Positions 1 to 7,017 of a DNA stretch of 11,830 bases are shown here, in pieces; within the stretch, counting starts at the first letter, position 1, and each line of letters opens with the position of its first letter. The position numbers were made by a program, and so were the translations under genes. The notes beneath the pieces were generated by a model. That model was not told where the DNA came from and did no database searches. It saw only the letters and a program-made list of their open reading frames with translations. This stretch comes from Acidimicrobiia bacterium (GTDB taxonomy: Bacteria; Actinomycetota; Acidimicrobiia; IMCC26256; JAENVU01), in NCBI GenBank assembly GCA_025357995.1, contig JANYLF010000132.1, positions 1 to 11,830 on the forward strand, given 5' to 3'.

Positions 1-728
1 CGCCACGCGCCCGCGATCGTCGCGAGCTCGCCGGCATCCGACAGCCCGTACTCCACAGCTTGCGTCGCGAATGACGATTGCTCCACGCGGTCGGCCCAGA
101 CTCCGCCCCACCAAGCACGCGATTCGGGATCGGCGTAGGTCCAAGTGGAGCTCGACGCAATCACGTCGGTGAATCCCGCCTGCTGCGCCCACCCCAGCAG
201 AAAGCGTCCGGCATCGGGCTCGCCGCGATTGTGTCGAGCGATCGCGTGATACAGCTCGTTCCAACGCGTGAGCAACGGATCGAGTGGCGCCCACGAGAAG
301 CACGAGTAGTCGCCGTCGCGCACCGCCACGATGCCGCCTGGCATGCGCACGCGCCGCATCTCCCGCAACGCGCCGACGGGATCGGAGAGGTGTTGCAACA
401 CTTGGTGTGCGTGCACGACGTCGTACGACGCGTCGGGATCGTCGAGCGCGTACACGTCATCGACCGCGAAGCTCACCTGCTCGGGGTGGTCGTTGACGGC
501 GTTGGCCGCCTCGATCGCGTCGGGCGCGGCATCGATGCCCCGCACCCGGCCGGGCGCGACGCGCGCCGCCAGGTCCATCGTGATGTTCCCAGGGCCACAC
601 CCGACGTCGAGGATGGTCTGACCCGCGTGCAGGTGGGGGAGCAGGTACGCCGCCGAGTTCTCCGCGGTCCGCCACCGATGGCTCCGCAGCACCGACTCGT
701 GATGCCCATGTGAGTACCGATCGCTCAT
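1..728 (-). CDS. Class I SAM-dependent methyltransferase (C-terminus beyond window)
   Basis: This minus-strand reading frame is open from an ATG at 728 to the window edge, giving 242 residues without a stop, so only the C-terminal end is missing. The Rossmann-fold SAM site is clear: motif I ILDVGCGPGNIT at residues 39-50, the acidic ribose-binding Asp in GIDAAPD (D66), an adenine-side DD pair (D90-D91), and HQVLQHLSDP near residue 108 followed by a MPGG turn. This is the Methyltransf_11 (UbiE-like) pattern. The N-terminal stretch HGHHESVLRSHRWR is the kind seen in uncharacterised actinobacterial methyltransferases. The protein is probably cytosolic, because no signal peptide or membrane segment is visible. 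The substrate cannot be assigned; a small molecule such as a quinone or other metabolite is the family default. No strong Shine-Dalgarno site precedes the ATG. It is divergent from the SGNH hydrolase gene. Fold and enzyme class are confident; the role is unknown. Confidence 0.9.
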   Translation of the reverse strand, partial: MSDRYSHGHHESVLRSHRWRTAENSAAYLLPHLHAGQTILDVGCGPGNITMDLAARVAPGRVRGIDAAPDAIEAANAVNDHPEQVSFAVDDVYALDDPDASYDVVHAHQVLQHLSDPVGALREMRRVRMPGGIVAVRDGDYSCFSWAPLDPLLTRWNELYHAIARHNRGEPDAGRFLLGWAQQAGFTDVIASSSTWTYADPESRAWWGGVWADRVEQSSFATQAVEYGLSDAGELATIAGAW

Positions 729-809
729 AGTCAGTGATCGTGGCAGGCGGGAGTCGTCCACGTTGGCGGATTTTGCCCGCTACGGTCGGCCCGGACCCAA
801 GGAGATGCA
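729..809. promoter_or_regulatory. Divergent intergenic region with -10-like TACGGT
   Basis: These 81 nt separate the methyltransferase start (728, minus) from the hydrolase start (810, plus), so both promoters should lie here. On the plus strand TACGGT at 781-786 fits the TAnnnT form of an actinobacterial -10 element and would place transcription start about 15-20 nt before the GTG. No convincing -35 sits at the usual spacing: TTGGCG at 763-768 is only 12 nt away. I see no clear operator repeat. The assignment is by position and a weak motif only. Confidence 0.35.
799..804 (+). promoter_or_regulatory. Ribosome binding site AAGGAG
   Basis: AAGGAG lies 5 nt before the GTG at 810 and decides that start. 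The ATG at 805 directly abuts the site and is followed by CAG and a stop, so it cannot be the gene start. Confidence 0.7.
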
Positions 810-1964
810 GTGACTGAGCTTTCGTTGACCGAGGGGCCCGTGGAGATCATCGGCGCGCTCGACTTCGACCGGACCGACACCGGGATCGTGCCGCGCCGCC
901 TGCCGGCGTGGACGCGGCCGCAGATCCCCGACCTGTTCATGGAGTTCATGGTCACGCTCACCTCAGGTGTGCGCGTGGCGTTTCGTACCGACTCGCCGTG
1001 GATCGAGCTCGACGCGATGCCTACCGGGTTCTCCATCGTGGGCATGCCCGCGATCCCGACCACCTTCGATTTGGTGGTCGACGGTAGACGGGTCGCGCGC
1101 GAGGCCGGGTCCTTTGGCACGCGACTCGTGATCGATCTCGTCACCGGTGATCTTCAGGTGGAGCCCGGTGATCCGGTGAGTCTGCGCTTCGACGAAATCG
1201 GTGAGCTCGGTGGCGCGAAGAAGGAGGTCGAGATCTGGTTGCCACAGTCGGCCGCAACCGAACTGCGAACGTTGCGCGTGGCCGACGGCGCGCGGGTCGA
1301 GCCACCCTCCCATTCCCGGCGGCGTTGGGCCCACTACGGGAGTTCGATCAGCCACTGCATCGAAGCGCACGGCCCGACCGACATTTGGCCGGCGGTCGCG
1401 GCGCGTGCGGGCGATGTGGAGCTCATGCAGTTCGGCCTCGCGGGTCAGTGCCATCTGGATCAATTCGTCGCGCGCGCGATCGCCGCGCAACCCGTCGAGC
1501 TCATCAGCCTCAAGGTCGGCATCAACGTCGTGAATGCCGACAGCCTGAAGGATCGCACCTTCGGGCCCGCGCTCCACGGCTTCCTCGACACGCTGCGCGA
1601 CGCGCATCCGCTCACGCCGATCCTCGTGGTGTCGCCGATCATCTGCCCGATGGCCGAGGATCATCCCGGCCCGACGATCCCCGACGGCAAGGGTGGATTC
1701 CGGATCGTGCCGGGTGGTCCGGCCGAGTTGCGGGCGACGAGCCTCACCTTGCGCCGGATCCGTACGATCGTTTCCGAGACCGTCGCGGGCCGCCAGGAAC
1801 GGGGCGATACGAACCTCCACTCTCTCGACGGTCTGGAGCTCTTCGGCGAGTCCGACGCGGCCACGCTGCCCGACGGCCTCCACCCCGATGGCGACGGCTA
1901 CCTCCGGATCGGCGAGCGTTTCGCGGCCCACGCCTTCGCCCCCGACGGCCCGTTCTCGCGGTAG
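810..1964 (+). CDS. SGNH/GDSL-family hydrolase (esterase/lipase-like)
   Basis: The 384-residue protein has the SGNH catalytic blocks in its C-terminal half. Block I is HYGSSIS at 175-181, with S179 in the nucleophile position and S178 where GDSL proteins have Asp. Block II is FGLAGQ (G212), block III is GIN at 237-239, and block V is DGLHP with D355 and H358 as the other triad members. Residues 1 to about 165 look like an all-beta N-terminal domain, as in the two-domain SGNH enzymes related to Lipase_GDSL_3 and carbohydrate-esterase proteins. I see no signal peptide, so the enzyme is probably cytosolic. The reaction is hydrolysis of an ester (acyl or acetyl group); the substrate is unknown. 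The GTG start is supported by AAGGAG 5 nt upstream. The next gene follows after 38 nt on the same strand. Confidence 0.85.
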   Translation: MTELSLTEGPVEIIGALDFDRTDTGIVPRRLPAWTRPQIPDLFMEFMVTLTSGVRVAFRTDSPWIELDAMPTGFSIVGMPAIPTTFDLVVDGRRVAREAGSFGTRLVIDLVTGDLQVEPGDPVSLRFDEIGELGGAKKEVEIWLPQSAATELRTLRVADGARVEPPSHSRRRWAHYGSSISHCIEAHGPTDIWPAVAARAGDVELMQFGLAGQCHLDQFVARAIAAQPVELISLKVGINVVNADSLKDRTFGPALHGFLDTLRDAHPLTPILVVSPIICPMAEDHPGPTIPDGKGGFRIVPGGPAELRATSLTLRRIRTIVSETVAGRQERGDTNLHSLDGLELFGESDAATLPDGLHPDGDGYLRIGERFAAHAFAPDGPFSR

Positions 1965-1968
1965 GGAG

Positions 1969-1974
1969 TACCGT
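1969..1974 (+). promoter_or_regulatory. Possible -10 element TACCGT
   Basis: TACCGT followed by CGG lies just after the stop of the SGNH gene and 28 nt before the next ATG. It resembles TACGGTCGG ahead of the SGNH gene. It may be an internal promoter, but no -35 is evident and it could be chance. Confidence 0.25.
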
Positions 1975-1988
1975 CGGCGCTCGGTCGG

Positions 1989-1997
1989 AAGGGGAGG
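1989..1997 (+). promoter_or_regulatory. Ribosome binding site AAGGGGAGG
   Basis: A purine-rich site with GGGGAGG ends 5 nt before the ATG at 2003. It fixes that ATG as the start, although the same frame is open upstream to 1325 inside the SGNH gene. Confidence 0.75.
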
Positions 1998-2002
1998 CAT
2001 CG

Positions 2003-3211
2003 ATGCCGTATGTGAGTGGTCGCATCATCCACGACGCCGATGCGCACATCATGGAGACGCCCACCTGGTTGCGCGACTTCGCGGATCCGTCGGTGCGGGA
2101 TCGGATCGAACCCCTCTCGCTCGCGGGCGGCAACGAGTTACAACAGACCGGCGATCCCGAGGATCAGCTCCAGGACCTCAATGCCGCGTTCGACAAGATC
2201 GCGCGCAAACACGCGTCGGCGGAATACCGCGCGACGGAAGCCGCGGAGATCATGGCGCGCAAGAACTTCGCCGCCACCGGTTCGTTCATTCCCGACGACC
2301 GTCCGCGTGCTCTGGACCTGCTCGGCTTTCAGAGCCAGTTGATGTTCAACACGTTCCACAACCGTCGGCTGCACGATTGGGAACACCGCGCCGACCTCGA
2401 CTTCGCGTACGGCGCGGCCCGCGCGCACAACCGCGGGATGGTCGAGTTCTGTTCGGTCGACGTCCGCTTGCTGCCCACTTGTTACGTCCCACTCGTAGAC
2501 TTCGACCGCGCCGAAGTGATGGCGCGTGAATCGATCGCCATGGGCGCGGCGGCTCTACTCGTCGCGTCGGGATGTCCGCCGAACCATTCGCCGAGTCACC
2601 GGTCGCTGGATCCCGTGTGGGCTCACGCGCAGGATGCCGGTATCCCGATTGTGTTTCACGTGGGCGGCACGGGCGACCTCATCGACGCGGCGTACTTCAC
2701 GAACGGCTTGCCGATACCGCCGGACTTCCACGGTGGCGAGGAGAACTTCCGCTCCGTCGACTACATGGGCATTCCCGGTCCGCCCGCGCAGACGCTCGCG
2801 ACCATGATCTTCGACGGCGTGTTCGACCGCTTCCCCGCACTCAAGGTCGGCGTCATCGAACAAGGCGCGATCTGGGTGCCGTCGTGGATGCGTCAGATGG
2901 AATCCGCTTTCGATGCGTTCCATCGCCACGAGGAACGCATCAAAGCACTCGAGCTGCGCCCGTCGGAGTACGTGCGCCGACAGATGCGGTTCACGCCGTA
3001 TCCCACCGAGGACGTCGGTTGGATCATCGAACAGGCCGGTCCGGAGGTGGCGATGTTCTCGTCCGATTACCCGCACGTGGAGGGTGGCCGCAAGCCCTAC
3101 GAGCGGTTCGAGGCGTCACTGGGCGATGCGAACGACGCAGTCCGTCGAGCGTTCTACTGTGACAACTTCCTCGACCTGATGGGGTCCGCGGCGACCGCAC
3201 TCGCGGCCTGA
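2003..3211 (+). CDS. Amidohydrolase family (Amidohydro_2) metal-dependent hydrolase or decarboxylase
   Basis: This 402-residue protein belongs to the ACMSD-like branch of the amidohydrolase superfamily, a TIM barrel with a catalytic metal. Visible metal-site elements are the first-strand motif DADAHIMETP (D13, H15, with E18 nearby), the mid-barrel His in VFHVGG (H219) and the late Asp in SSDYPHVEGG (D355). VIEQGAIWVP at 284-293 aligns with the strand that often carries another ligand. Relatives hydrolyse C-N or C-O bonds or decarboxylate aromatic acids (ACMSD, gamma-resorcylate decarboxylase), and which applies here cannot be told. At 402 residues it is longer than ACMSD (about 330), matching the larger actinobacterial members; the insertion around 40-100 is probably a cap. 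No signal peptide is present. The start is supported by AAGGGGAGG. A second, different member of the same superfamily lies at the right edge of the window. Confidence 0.88.
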   Translation: MPYVSGRIIHDADAHIMETPTWLRDFADPSVRDRIEPLSLAGGNELQQTGDPEDQLQDLNAAFDKIARKHASAEYRATEAAEIMARKNFAATGSFIPDDRPRALDLLGFQSQLMFNTFHNRRLHDWEHRADLDFAYGAARAHNRGMVEFCSVDVRLLPTCYVPLVDFDRAEVMARESIAMGAAALLVASGCPPNHSPSHRSLDPVWAHAQDAGIPIVFHVGGTGDLIDAAYFTNGLPIPPDFHGGEENFRSVDYMGIPGPPAQTLATMIFDGVFDRFPALKVGVIEQGAIWVPSWMRQMESAFDAFHRHEERIKALELRPSEYVRRQMRFTPYPTEDVGWIIEQAGPEVAMFSSDYPHVEGGRKPYERFEASLGDANDAVRRAFYCDNFLDLMGSAATALAA

Positions 3212-3260
3212 GTTGCGCCCGAGGCGAACGAACCCGGCGCGGGCGCGCGAAAATGTCACG

Positions 3261-4412
3261 ATGATGCAGGGATTCGTTCGCCCGGACTTCGCCGACGTGG
3301 CCGTCGCTTTGCGCGCGACGTTGAAGCACAAGCGCGGCGGAGGCGGCGCGGCGGCGGTGTACTTCCGCGGCGAGAAGGTGGTCGACATCTGGGCCGGCAC
3401 CCGCGATCCCGACGGTCGGGCGTGGGAGGAGATCACGACCGCGATGAGTTGGTCGACCTCGAAGGGCGTGGTCGCGACGGCCGCGCACCGGCTCGTCGAC
3501 CAGGGTCTGCTCGATGTGGATGCGCCCGTCGGCGAGTACTGGCCCGAGTTCAAAGCCGCGGGCAAGGAAGACATCCGCGTCGCGCACCTGCTCGACCACT
3601 CGGCCGGGATGCACGCGTTGCGGGGTGTGATCACGAACGTCGACGAGCTGATGGACTGGGACCGCACCACTGCCGCGCTCGCGGCGGCGGCACCCGCGTA
3701 CCGCGCGGGAACGCGGCACGGCTATCACGCGATCACGTACGGCTTCCTGGTCGGCGAAGTGTTGCGGCGGGTCACGGGACTCACCGTCAACGAAGTGGTG
3801 CAACGCGAGATCGTCCAACCGCTCGCGCTCGACGGCATGTCGATCGGCGCGCGTGGTCCGGCCCGCGAGCACGTTGCCACCTTGCTCACCTCATGGCCCG
3901 ATCCGGACCGCACCGAGCGGGTGGTCGCCCGACTCGACCACGCGAAGCGATTCCAGATGCCGCTCGACGCCTTCCTGATCGATGGAATGCCGGAGGCGAT
4001 CGCGTCGGGTGCGATCTACGACGCTGAAGTCCCCGCGATCAACGGCTGTTTCACCGCGCGTTCGTTGGCGCGGATGTACTCCGCGCTGGCCACCGACGAG
4101 CAGGTGGCAGGAAGTTCGTTCATCTCGTCGCCGACGATGCAGCGCGCGACCGCGGTGCGGACTACCGCGCGTGATGCGATCATCGGGTTCCCGATGCGGT
4201 GGCGCCTCGGCTACCACATGGCCGCGACCATCCGTGGCGTCCGTCCGCACGGTTTCGGCCACTTCGGTCTCGGCGGCTCCGGCGCATGGGCCGATCCTTC
4301 GCTTGAGTTGGCCGTCGCCATGACGTGCAATCGCATGGCCGGGACGCCGTTCGGCGACCAACGCCTCCTCAAGGTCGGTGCGGCAGCCGTGAAGAGCGCG
4401 CAGCGCGCGTGA
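3261..4412 (+). CDS. Serine hydrolase, class C beta-lactamase fold (family VIII esterase-like)
   Basis: The 383-residue protein has the serine beta-lactamase/penicillin-binding fold. S65-T66-S67-K68 is the SxxK nucleophile motif, Y155-H156 occupies the YxN position with Tyr as likely general base, and HFGLGG (H334-G336) replaces the KTG triad. DLWAG-type and RLVDQGLLDVDAPV segments are typical of the large Beta-lactamase (PF00144) family, which includes EstB-type esterases and D-aminopeptidases. With His in place of the YxN Asn and HFG in place of KTG, an esterase is likelier than an antibiotic-hydrolysing lactamase. No signal peptide is seen, which also argues against a resistance enzyme. 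I chose ATG 3261 because family similarity starts at MQGFVRPDF; ATG 3264 is equally possible, and a TTG at 3213 would add 16 atypical residues. No strong Shine-Dalgarno site precedes it. It starts 49 nt after the amidohydrolase. Confidence 0.85.
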   Translation: MMQGFVRPDFADVAVALRATLKHKRGGGGAAAVYFRGEKVVDIWAGTRDPDGRAWEEITTAMSWSTSKGVVATAAHRLVDQGLLDVDAPVGEYWPEFKAAGKEDIRVAHLLDHSAGMHALRGVITNVDELMDWDRTTAALAAAAPAYRAGTRHGYHAITYGFLVGEVLRRVTGLTVNEVVQREIVQPLALDGMSIGARGPAREHVATLLTSWPDPDRTERVVARLDHAKRFQMPLDAFLIDGMPEAIASGAIYDAEVPAINGCFTARSLARMYSALATDEQVAGSSFISSPTMQRATAVRTTARDAIIGFPMRWRLGYHMAATIRGVRPHGFGHFGLGGSGAWADPSLELAVAMTCNRMAGTPFGDQRLLKVGAAAVKSAQRA

Positions 4413-4447
4413 GCGAACGCCGACCGCGGCCGGGGCACGGTACGACC

Positions 4448-4453
4448 TAGCCT
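4448..4453 (+). promoter_or_regulatory. Possible -10 element TAGCCT
   Basis: TAGCCT lies 30 nt before the ATG at 4484, in the 71-nt gap after the beta-lactamase-fold gene. It fits TAnnnT and is the best candidate for a promoter of the lipoprotein-carboxylesterase-dehydrogenase group. No clear -35 is present. Confidence 0.22.
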
Positions 4454-4483
4454 GCCATCGTCGTTCACGTCATGGGGGAAGCA

Positions 4484-5566
4484 ATGAGATCGATCGTGCG
4501 CACGAGTGGTGTCCTCGCGTTGGGCGCGGTGCTCACGTTGAGTGCCTGTAGCAGCGGCTCCACGGCCAAGGCTTCCAACGTGAACGCGCGCGAAGTGAAG
4601 GCCAAGGTGGCGATCACAGACCCGACTTCGGTGCCCGCGGCAAAGTCGTCCGGTTGTGGTGCCGGCGCCGCGGGCATCGCGAAGGGTCAGACCAAGGAGA
4701 ACATGACCTCCGGCGGTGACGCGCGTTGGTACTTCCGGCAGGTGCCGCCCGCCCACGACGGCATCAGGCCGGTGCCCCTCGTGCTCGATCTTCACGGGTA
4801 CAGCGAAGGCGCGCAGATCCACCTCATGATGAGTGGGCTCTCCACGTTCGGCGACACGAAGGGCTTCGTCACGCTCACGCCGCAGGGCACGGGTCCCGTC
4901 GCGCGGTGGGACACCACGCTCGGATCCAAGGATTTGAAGTTCCTCGGTGACCTGCTCGACACCGCGGAATCGCAGCTGTGCATCGACACCAACCGAGTGT
5001 TCGTCACCGGCTTGTCCAACGGCGCGTTCATGACGTCGGCCATGGCGTGTCAGTTCAACGACCGGATCGCGGCGGTCGCACCGGTTGCCGGGGTACGCAC
5101 GATCAAGGGTTGCACGTTCAAGCGGTCGGTTCCGCTCGTCGCGTTCCACGGCACCGGCGATCAGTTCGTGACGTTCGACGGTGGACTCGGCCAGAAGGCG
5201 CTTGACCTCCCCGCGCCGGACGGCTCGGGCAAGAAGCTCGGCGACACCTTGACGCCGGCGCAGCGCACGGCACGGAGCGGCGATTCGATCCCGACCATCA
5301 TGGCTGCGTGGGCGAAGAGGAATGGCTGCGGTAGCGCGCACCCGACCGAGGAGACGATCGCGACCGATGTCACCAAGGTGACGTATCCGTGTCCGCAGGG
5401 CGCGGAGACGATCTTGTATCGGGTCACGGGCGGCGGTCACTCGTGGCCTGGCAGCAGCTTCTCGCAGACCATCGTCAACATCGTCGGTCCGACGACGATG
5501 AACGTCAACGCCGACGAAATCATGTGGGCATTCTTCGTGAACCACCCACTCACTCCCGCGAAGTAG
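4484..5566 (+). CDS. Exported lipoprotein esterase, PHB depolymerase/feruloyl esterase-like
   Basis: From ATG 4484 the protein has 360 residues and begins with a lipoprotein signal: basic MRSIVR, a hydrophobic stretch, then the lipobox LSAC with the lipidated Cys at residue 22. A Ser/Lys/Ala-rich linker follows. The alpha/beta-hydrolase domain (about 70-355) shows the oxyanion HGY (H104-G105), the nucleophile elbow GLSNG (S178), HGTGD (D226, possible acid, with D232 an alternative) and GGGHSWPG (H319). This is the secreted PHB depolymerase/LpqC-like family (COG3509), which includes polyhydroxyalkanoate depolymerases and feruloyl or acetylxylan esterases. Six cysteines after the lipid Cys, an even number, fit disulfides outside the membrane. 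An alternative ATG at 4472 would add MGEA; I prefer 4484 because GGGGGAA (4474-4480) precedes it and the n-region is cleaner. It would act at the outer face of the membrane, releasing ester products. The next gene begins 10 nt downstream. Confidence 0.86.
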   Translation: MRSIVRTSGVLALGAVLTLSACSSGSTAKASNVNAREVKAKVAITDPTSVPAAKSSGCGAGAAGIAKGQTKENMTSGGDARWYFRQVPPAHDGIRPVPLVLDLHGYSEGAQIHLMMSGLSTFGDTKGFVTLTPQGTGPVARWDTTLGSKDLKFLGDLLDTAESQLCIDTNRVFVTGLSNGAFMTSAMACQFNDRIAAVAPVAGVRTIKGCTFKRSVPLVAFHGTGDQFVTFDGGLGQKALDLPAPDGSGKKLGDTLTPAQRTARSGDSIPTIMAAWAKRNGCGSAHPTEETIATDVTKVTYPCPQGAETILYRVTGGGHSWPGSSFSQTIVNIVGPTTMNVNADEIMWAFFVNHPLTPAK

Positions 5567-5576
5567 CGGCCGCGCC

Positions 5577-7004
5577 GTGGGTGACGCACCGTTGGTGGAG
5601 CTCGATGGCGCGACCGTACGGGGCAGGGCCGCGCTTCCCGGTGCAGTCGACTCGTTTCTCGGCCTTCGGTTCGCGGCGGCGCCGGTAGGTCCACTCCGGT
5701 TCATGGCACCGGTCGCGGCACCGCTCCGGGGCGCGATCGAGGCGAACGGGTTCGGTCCGGCTGCGCCGCAGTTCCCGGGGATGGGCACGGTGCCCGGCGA
5801 CGTCACCTCCGCGGCGATGGACGAAGACTGCCTGTTCCTCAACGTCTGGACACCCACCCAGCCTGGCCCTCACCCGGTGTTCGTATGGTTCTACGGCGGT
5901 GGGTTTCTCGGCGGGGCCACGAGCGATCCGACGATCGACGGCGCGCGCCTCGCCGCACGCGGTCCGATGGTGGTGGTGACCGCCGCCTACCGAGTCGGCG
6001 CGCTGGGCTTCCTCGGGCTGGGTGACACCAACTGCGGGTTCCGAGATCAACGCGCCGCGCTCGAGTGGGTCCGCGACCACATCGCCGCGTTCGGCGGCGA
6101 TCCGCGCAACGTGACAGTCGCGGGCGAGTCGGCCGGTGGCGGGTCGGTCCTCCACCTCCTGGCGGCACCGAGCACGGCGGGTCTGTTCGGTCGCGCGATC
6201 ATCCAGAGCGGCGCAACCGACTACACCCGCACCCGAGACGAGATCGCGCGTGTCACCGACATCTTCTGCGCCGCGCTCGACGGCGAGGACCCCCGCGCGG
6301 TGCCGTGGCCACGCATCGTCGAAGCACAGGGCCAGGCGATGATGCCGTTGATGGCGGAGATGGCGCGGATGCCCTTCCATCCGTGCGTGGACGACGATTT
6401 GCTGTCGACTCGACCCGCCGACGCCCTCGCCGCGGGCGTCGGTCGGGAGGTCGACCTGGTCATCGGGACCACGCGCGATGAGATGCGCCTCTTCTTCGCC
6501 GAGCCGTCGCTGGTCGAGGTCCAGATGCGCACGCGCGTCGATAGGTACCTTGGCCGCGACGGATCCGACCTGGTGCGCGCATATCACGCGATCGTCGGAG
6601 AGGACCCGATGGATGTTTGGGCCGCGATCCAGAGCGATCGCGAGATGTTGGTCCCGGCGGTGACGATGGCGAATGCGCATCAGGGTTCTACGTTTCGGTA
6701 TCTCTTCACGTGGGAGGTCGCGCCGCGGCACGACGGGCTACCGCTCCGGGCGTGTCACGCCGCGGATCTGCCGTTCACGTTCGACTCGTTGGACCGGCTG
6801 GGCTGGGACGCGTGGACCGGTGCGGACCGCGACCCGGCCGCCGGGACCGCGCTCGTGAATGCGATGGGCGACTCGTGGTGTGCGTTCGCGCGCACCGGTG
6901 ATCCGGGCTGGCCGACCACCGAATCCGGCCAGGTCATGGAGTTCGGTCACGAGTCCGGAGTGTGCGACGATCCGACGATCGCTCGTGTCGCGGTCTGGCA
7001 GTGA
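5577..7004 (+). CDS. Type B carboxylesterase (COesterase family)
   Basis: The 475-residue protein is a cholinesterase/carboxylesterase-type alpha/beta hydrolase. It shows the N-terminal signature FLGLRFAAAPVGPLRF, the DEDCLFLNVWTP motif at 82-93, the oxyanion loop YGGGF at 106-110, the nucleophile elbow GESAGG (S185), the acid in TRDEMRLF (E302) and the catalytic His in ACHAADLPF (H394). All triad positions are present, so the enzyme should be active. It hydrolyses carboxylic esters; natural substrates in this family range from aryl and carbamate esters to short-chain acyl esters and cannot be predicted. It lacks a signal peptide, so it is probably cytosolic, in contrast to the lipoprotein esterase 10 nt upstream. 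The length is slightly below the usual 490-550. The GTG start lacks a good Shine-Dalgarno site, and expression probably depends on the upstream gene. The dehydrogenase gene starts 13 nt after its stop. Confidence 0.92.
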   Translation: MGDAPLVELDGATVRGRAALPGAVDSFLGLRFAAAPVGPLRFMAPVAAPLRGAIEANGFGPAAPQFPGMGTVPGDVTSAAMDEDCLFLNVWTPTQPGPHPVFVWFYGGGFLGGATSDPTIDGARLAARGPMVVVTAAYRVGALGFLGLGDTNCGFRDQRAALEWVRDHIAAFGGDPRNVTVAGESAGGGSVLHLLAAPSTAGLFGRAIIQSGATDYTRTRDEIARVTDIFCAALDGEDPRAVPWPRIVEAQGQAMMPLMAEMARMPFHPCVDDDLLSTRPADALAAGVGREVDLVIGTTRDEMRLFFAEPSLVEVQMRTRVDRYLGRDGSDLVRAYHAIVGEDPMDVWAAIQSDREMLVPAVTMANAHQGSTFRYLFTWEVAPRHDGLPLRACHAADLPFTFDSLDRLGWDAWTGADRDPAAGTALVNAMGDSWCAFARTGDPGWPTTESGQVMEFGHESGVCDDPTIARVAVWQ

Positions 7005-7017
7005 ACGCAGTGAACGC

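Noticed and set aside
78..713. 211-residue plus-strand ORF opposite the methyltransferase
   Set aside because: Antisense shadow; the minus frame has SAM-binding motifs and continues to the edge.
805..813. ATG-CAG-TGA mini-ORF overlapping the SGNH GTG start
   Set aside because: The ribosome binding site abuts the ATG, too close for initiation, so it is probably chance and not a regulatory leader.
963..2000. 345-residue minus-strand ORF opposite the SGNH hydrolase
   Set aside because: No family motifs, and the plus-strand frame has complete SGNH blocks with a ribosome binding site.
1325..2002. N-terminal extension of the amidohydrolase frame into the SGNH gene
   Set aside because: The extra 226 residues are Arg/Pro-rich nonsense overlapping another gene, and a strong ribosome binding site precedes ATG 2003.
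3213..3260. TTG start for the beta-lactamase-fold hydrolase, 1 nt after the amidohydrolase stop
   Set aside because: It would add an Arg-rich 16-residue tail with no family similarity and no ribosome binding site.
3261..4412. Antibiotic resistance beta-lactamase
   Set aside because: No signal peptide, and YH and HFG replace the YxN and KTG motifs, so an esterase or peptidase-like role is likelier.
4211..5857. 548-residue minus-strand ORF antisense to the lipoprotein esterase and carboxylesterase
   Set aside because: The translation is Arg/His/Asp-rich without recognisable domains and spans two well-supported plus-strand genes. This is a typical high-GC shadow frame.
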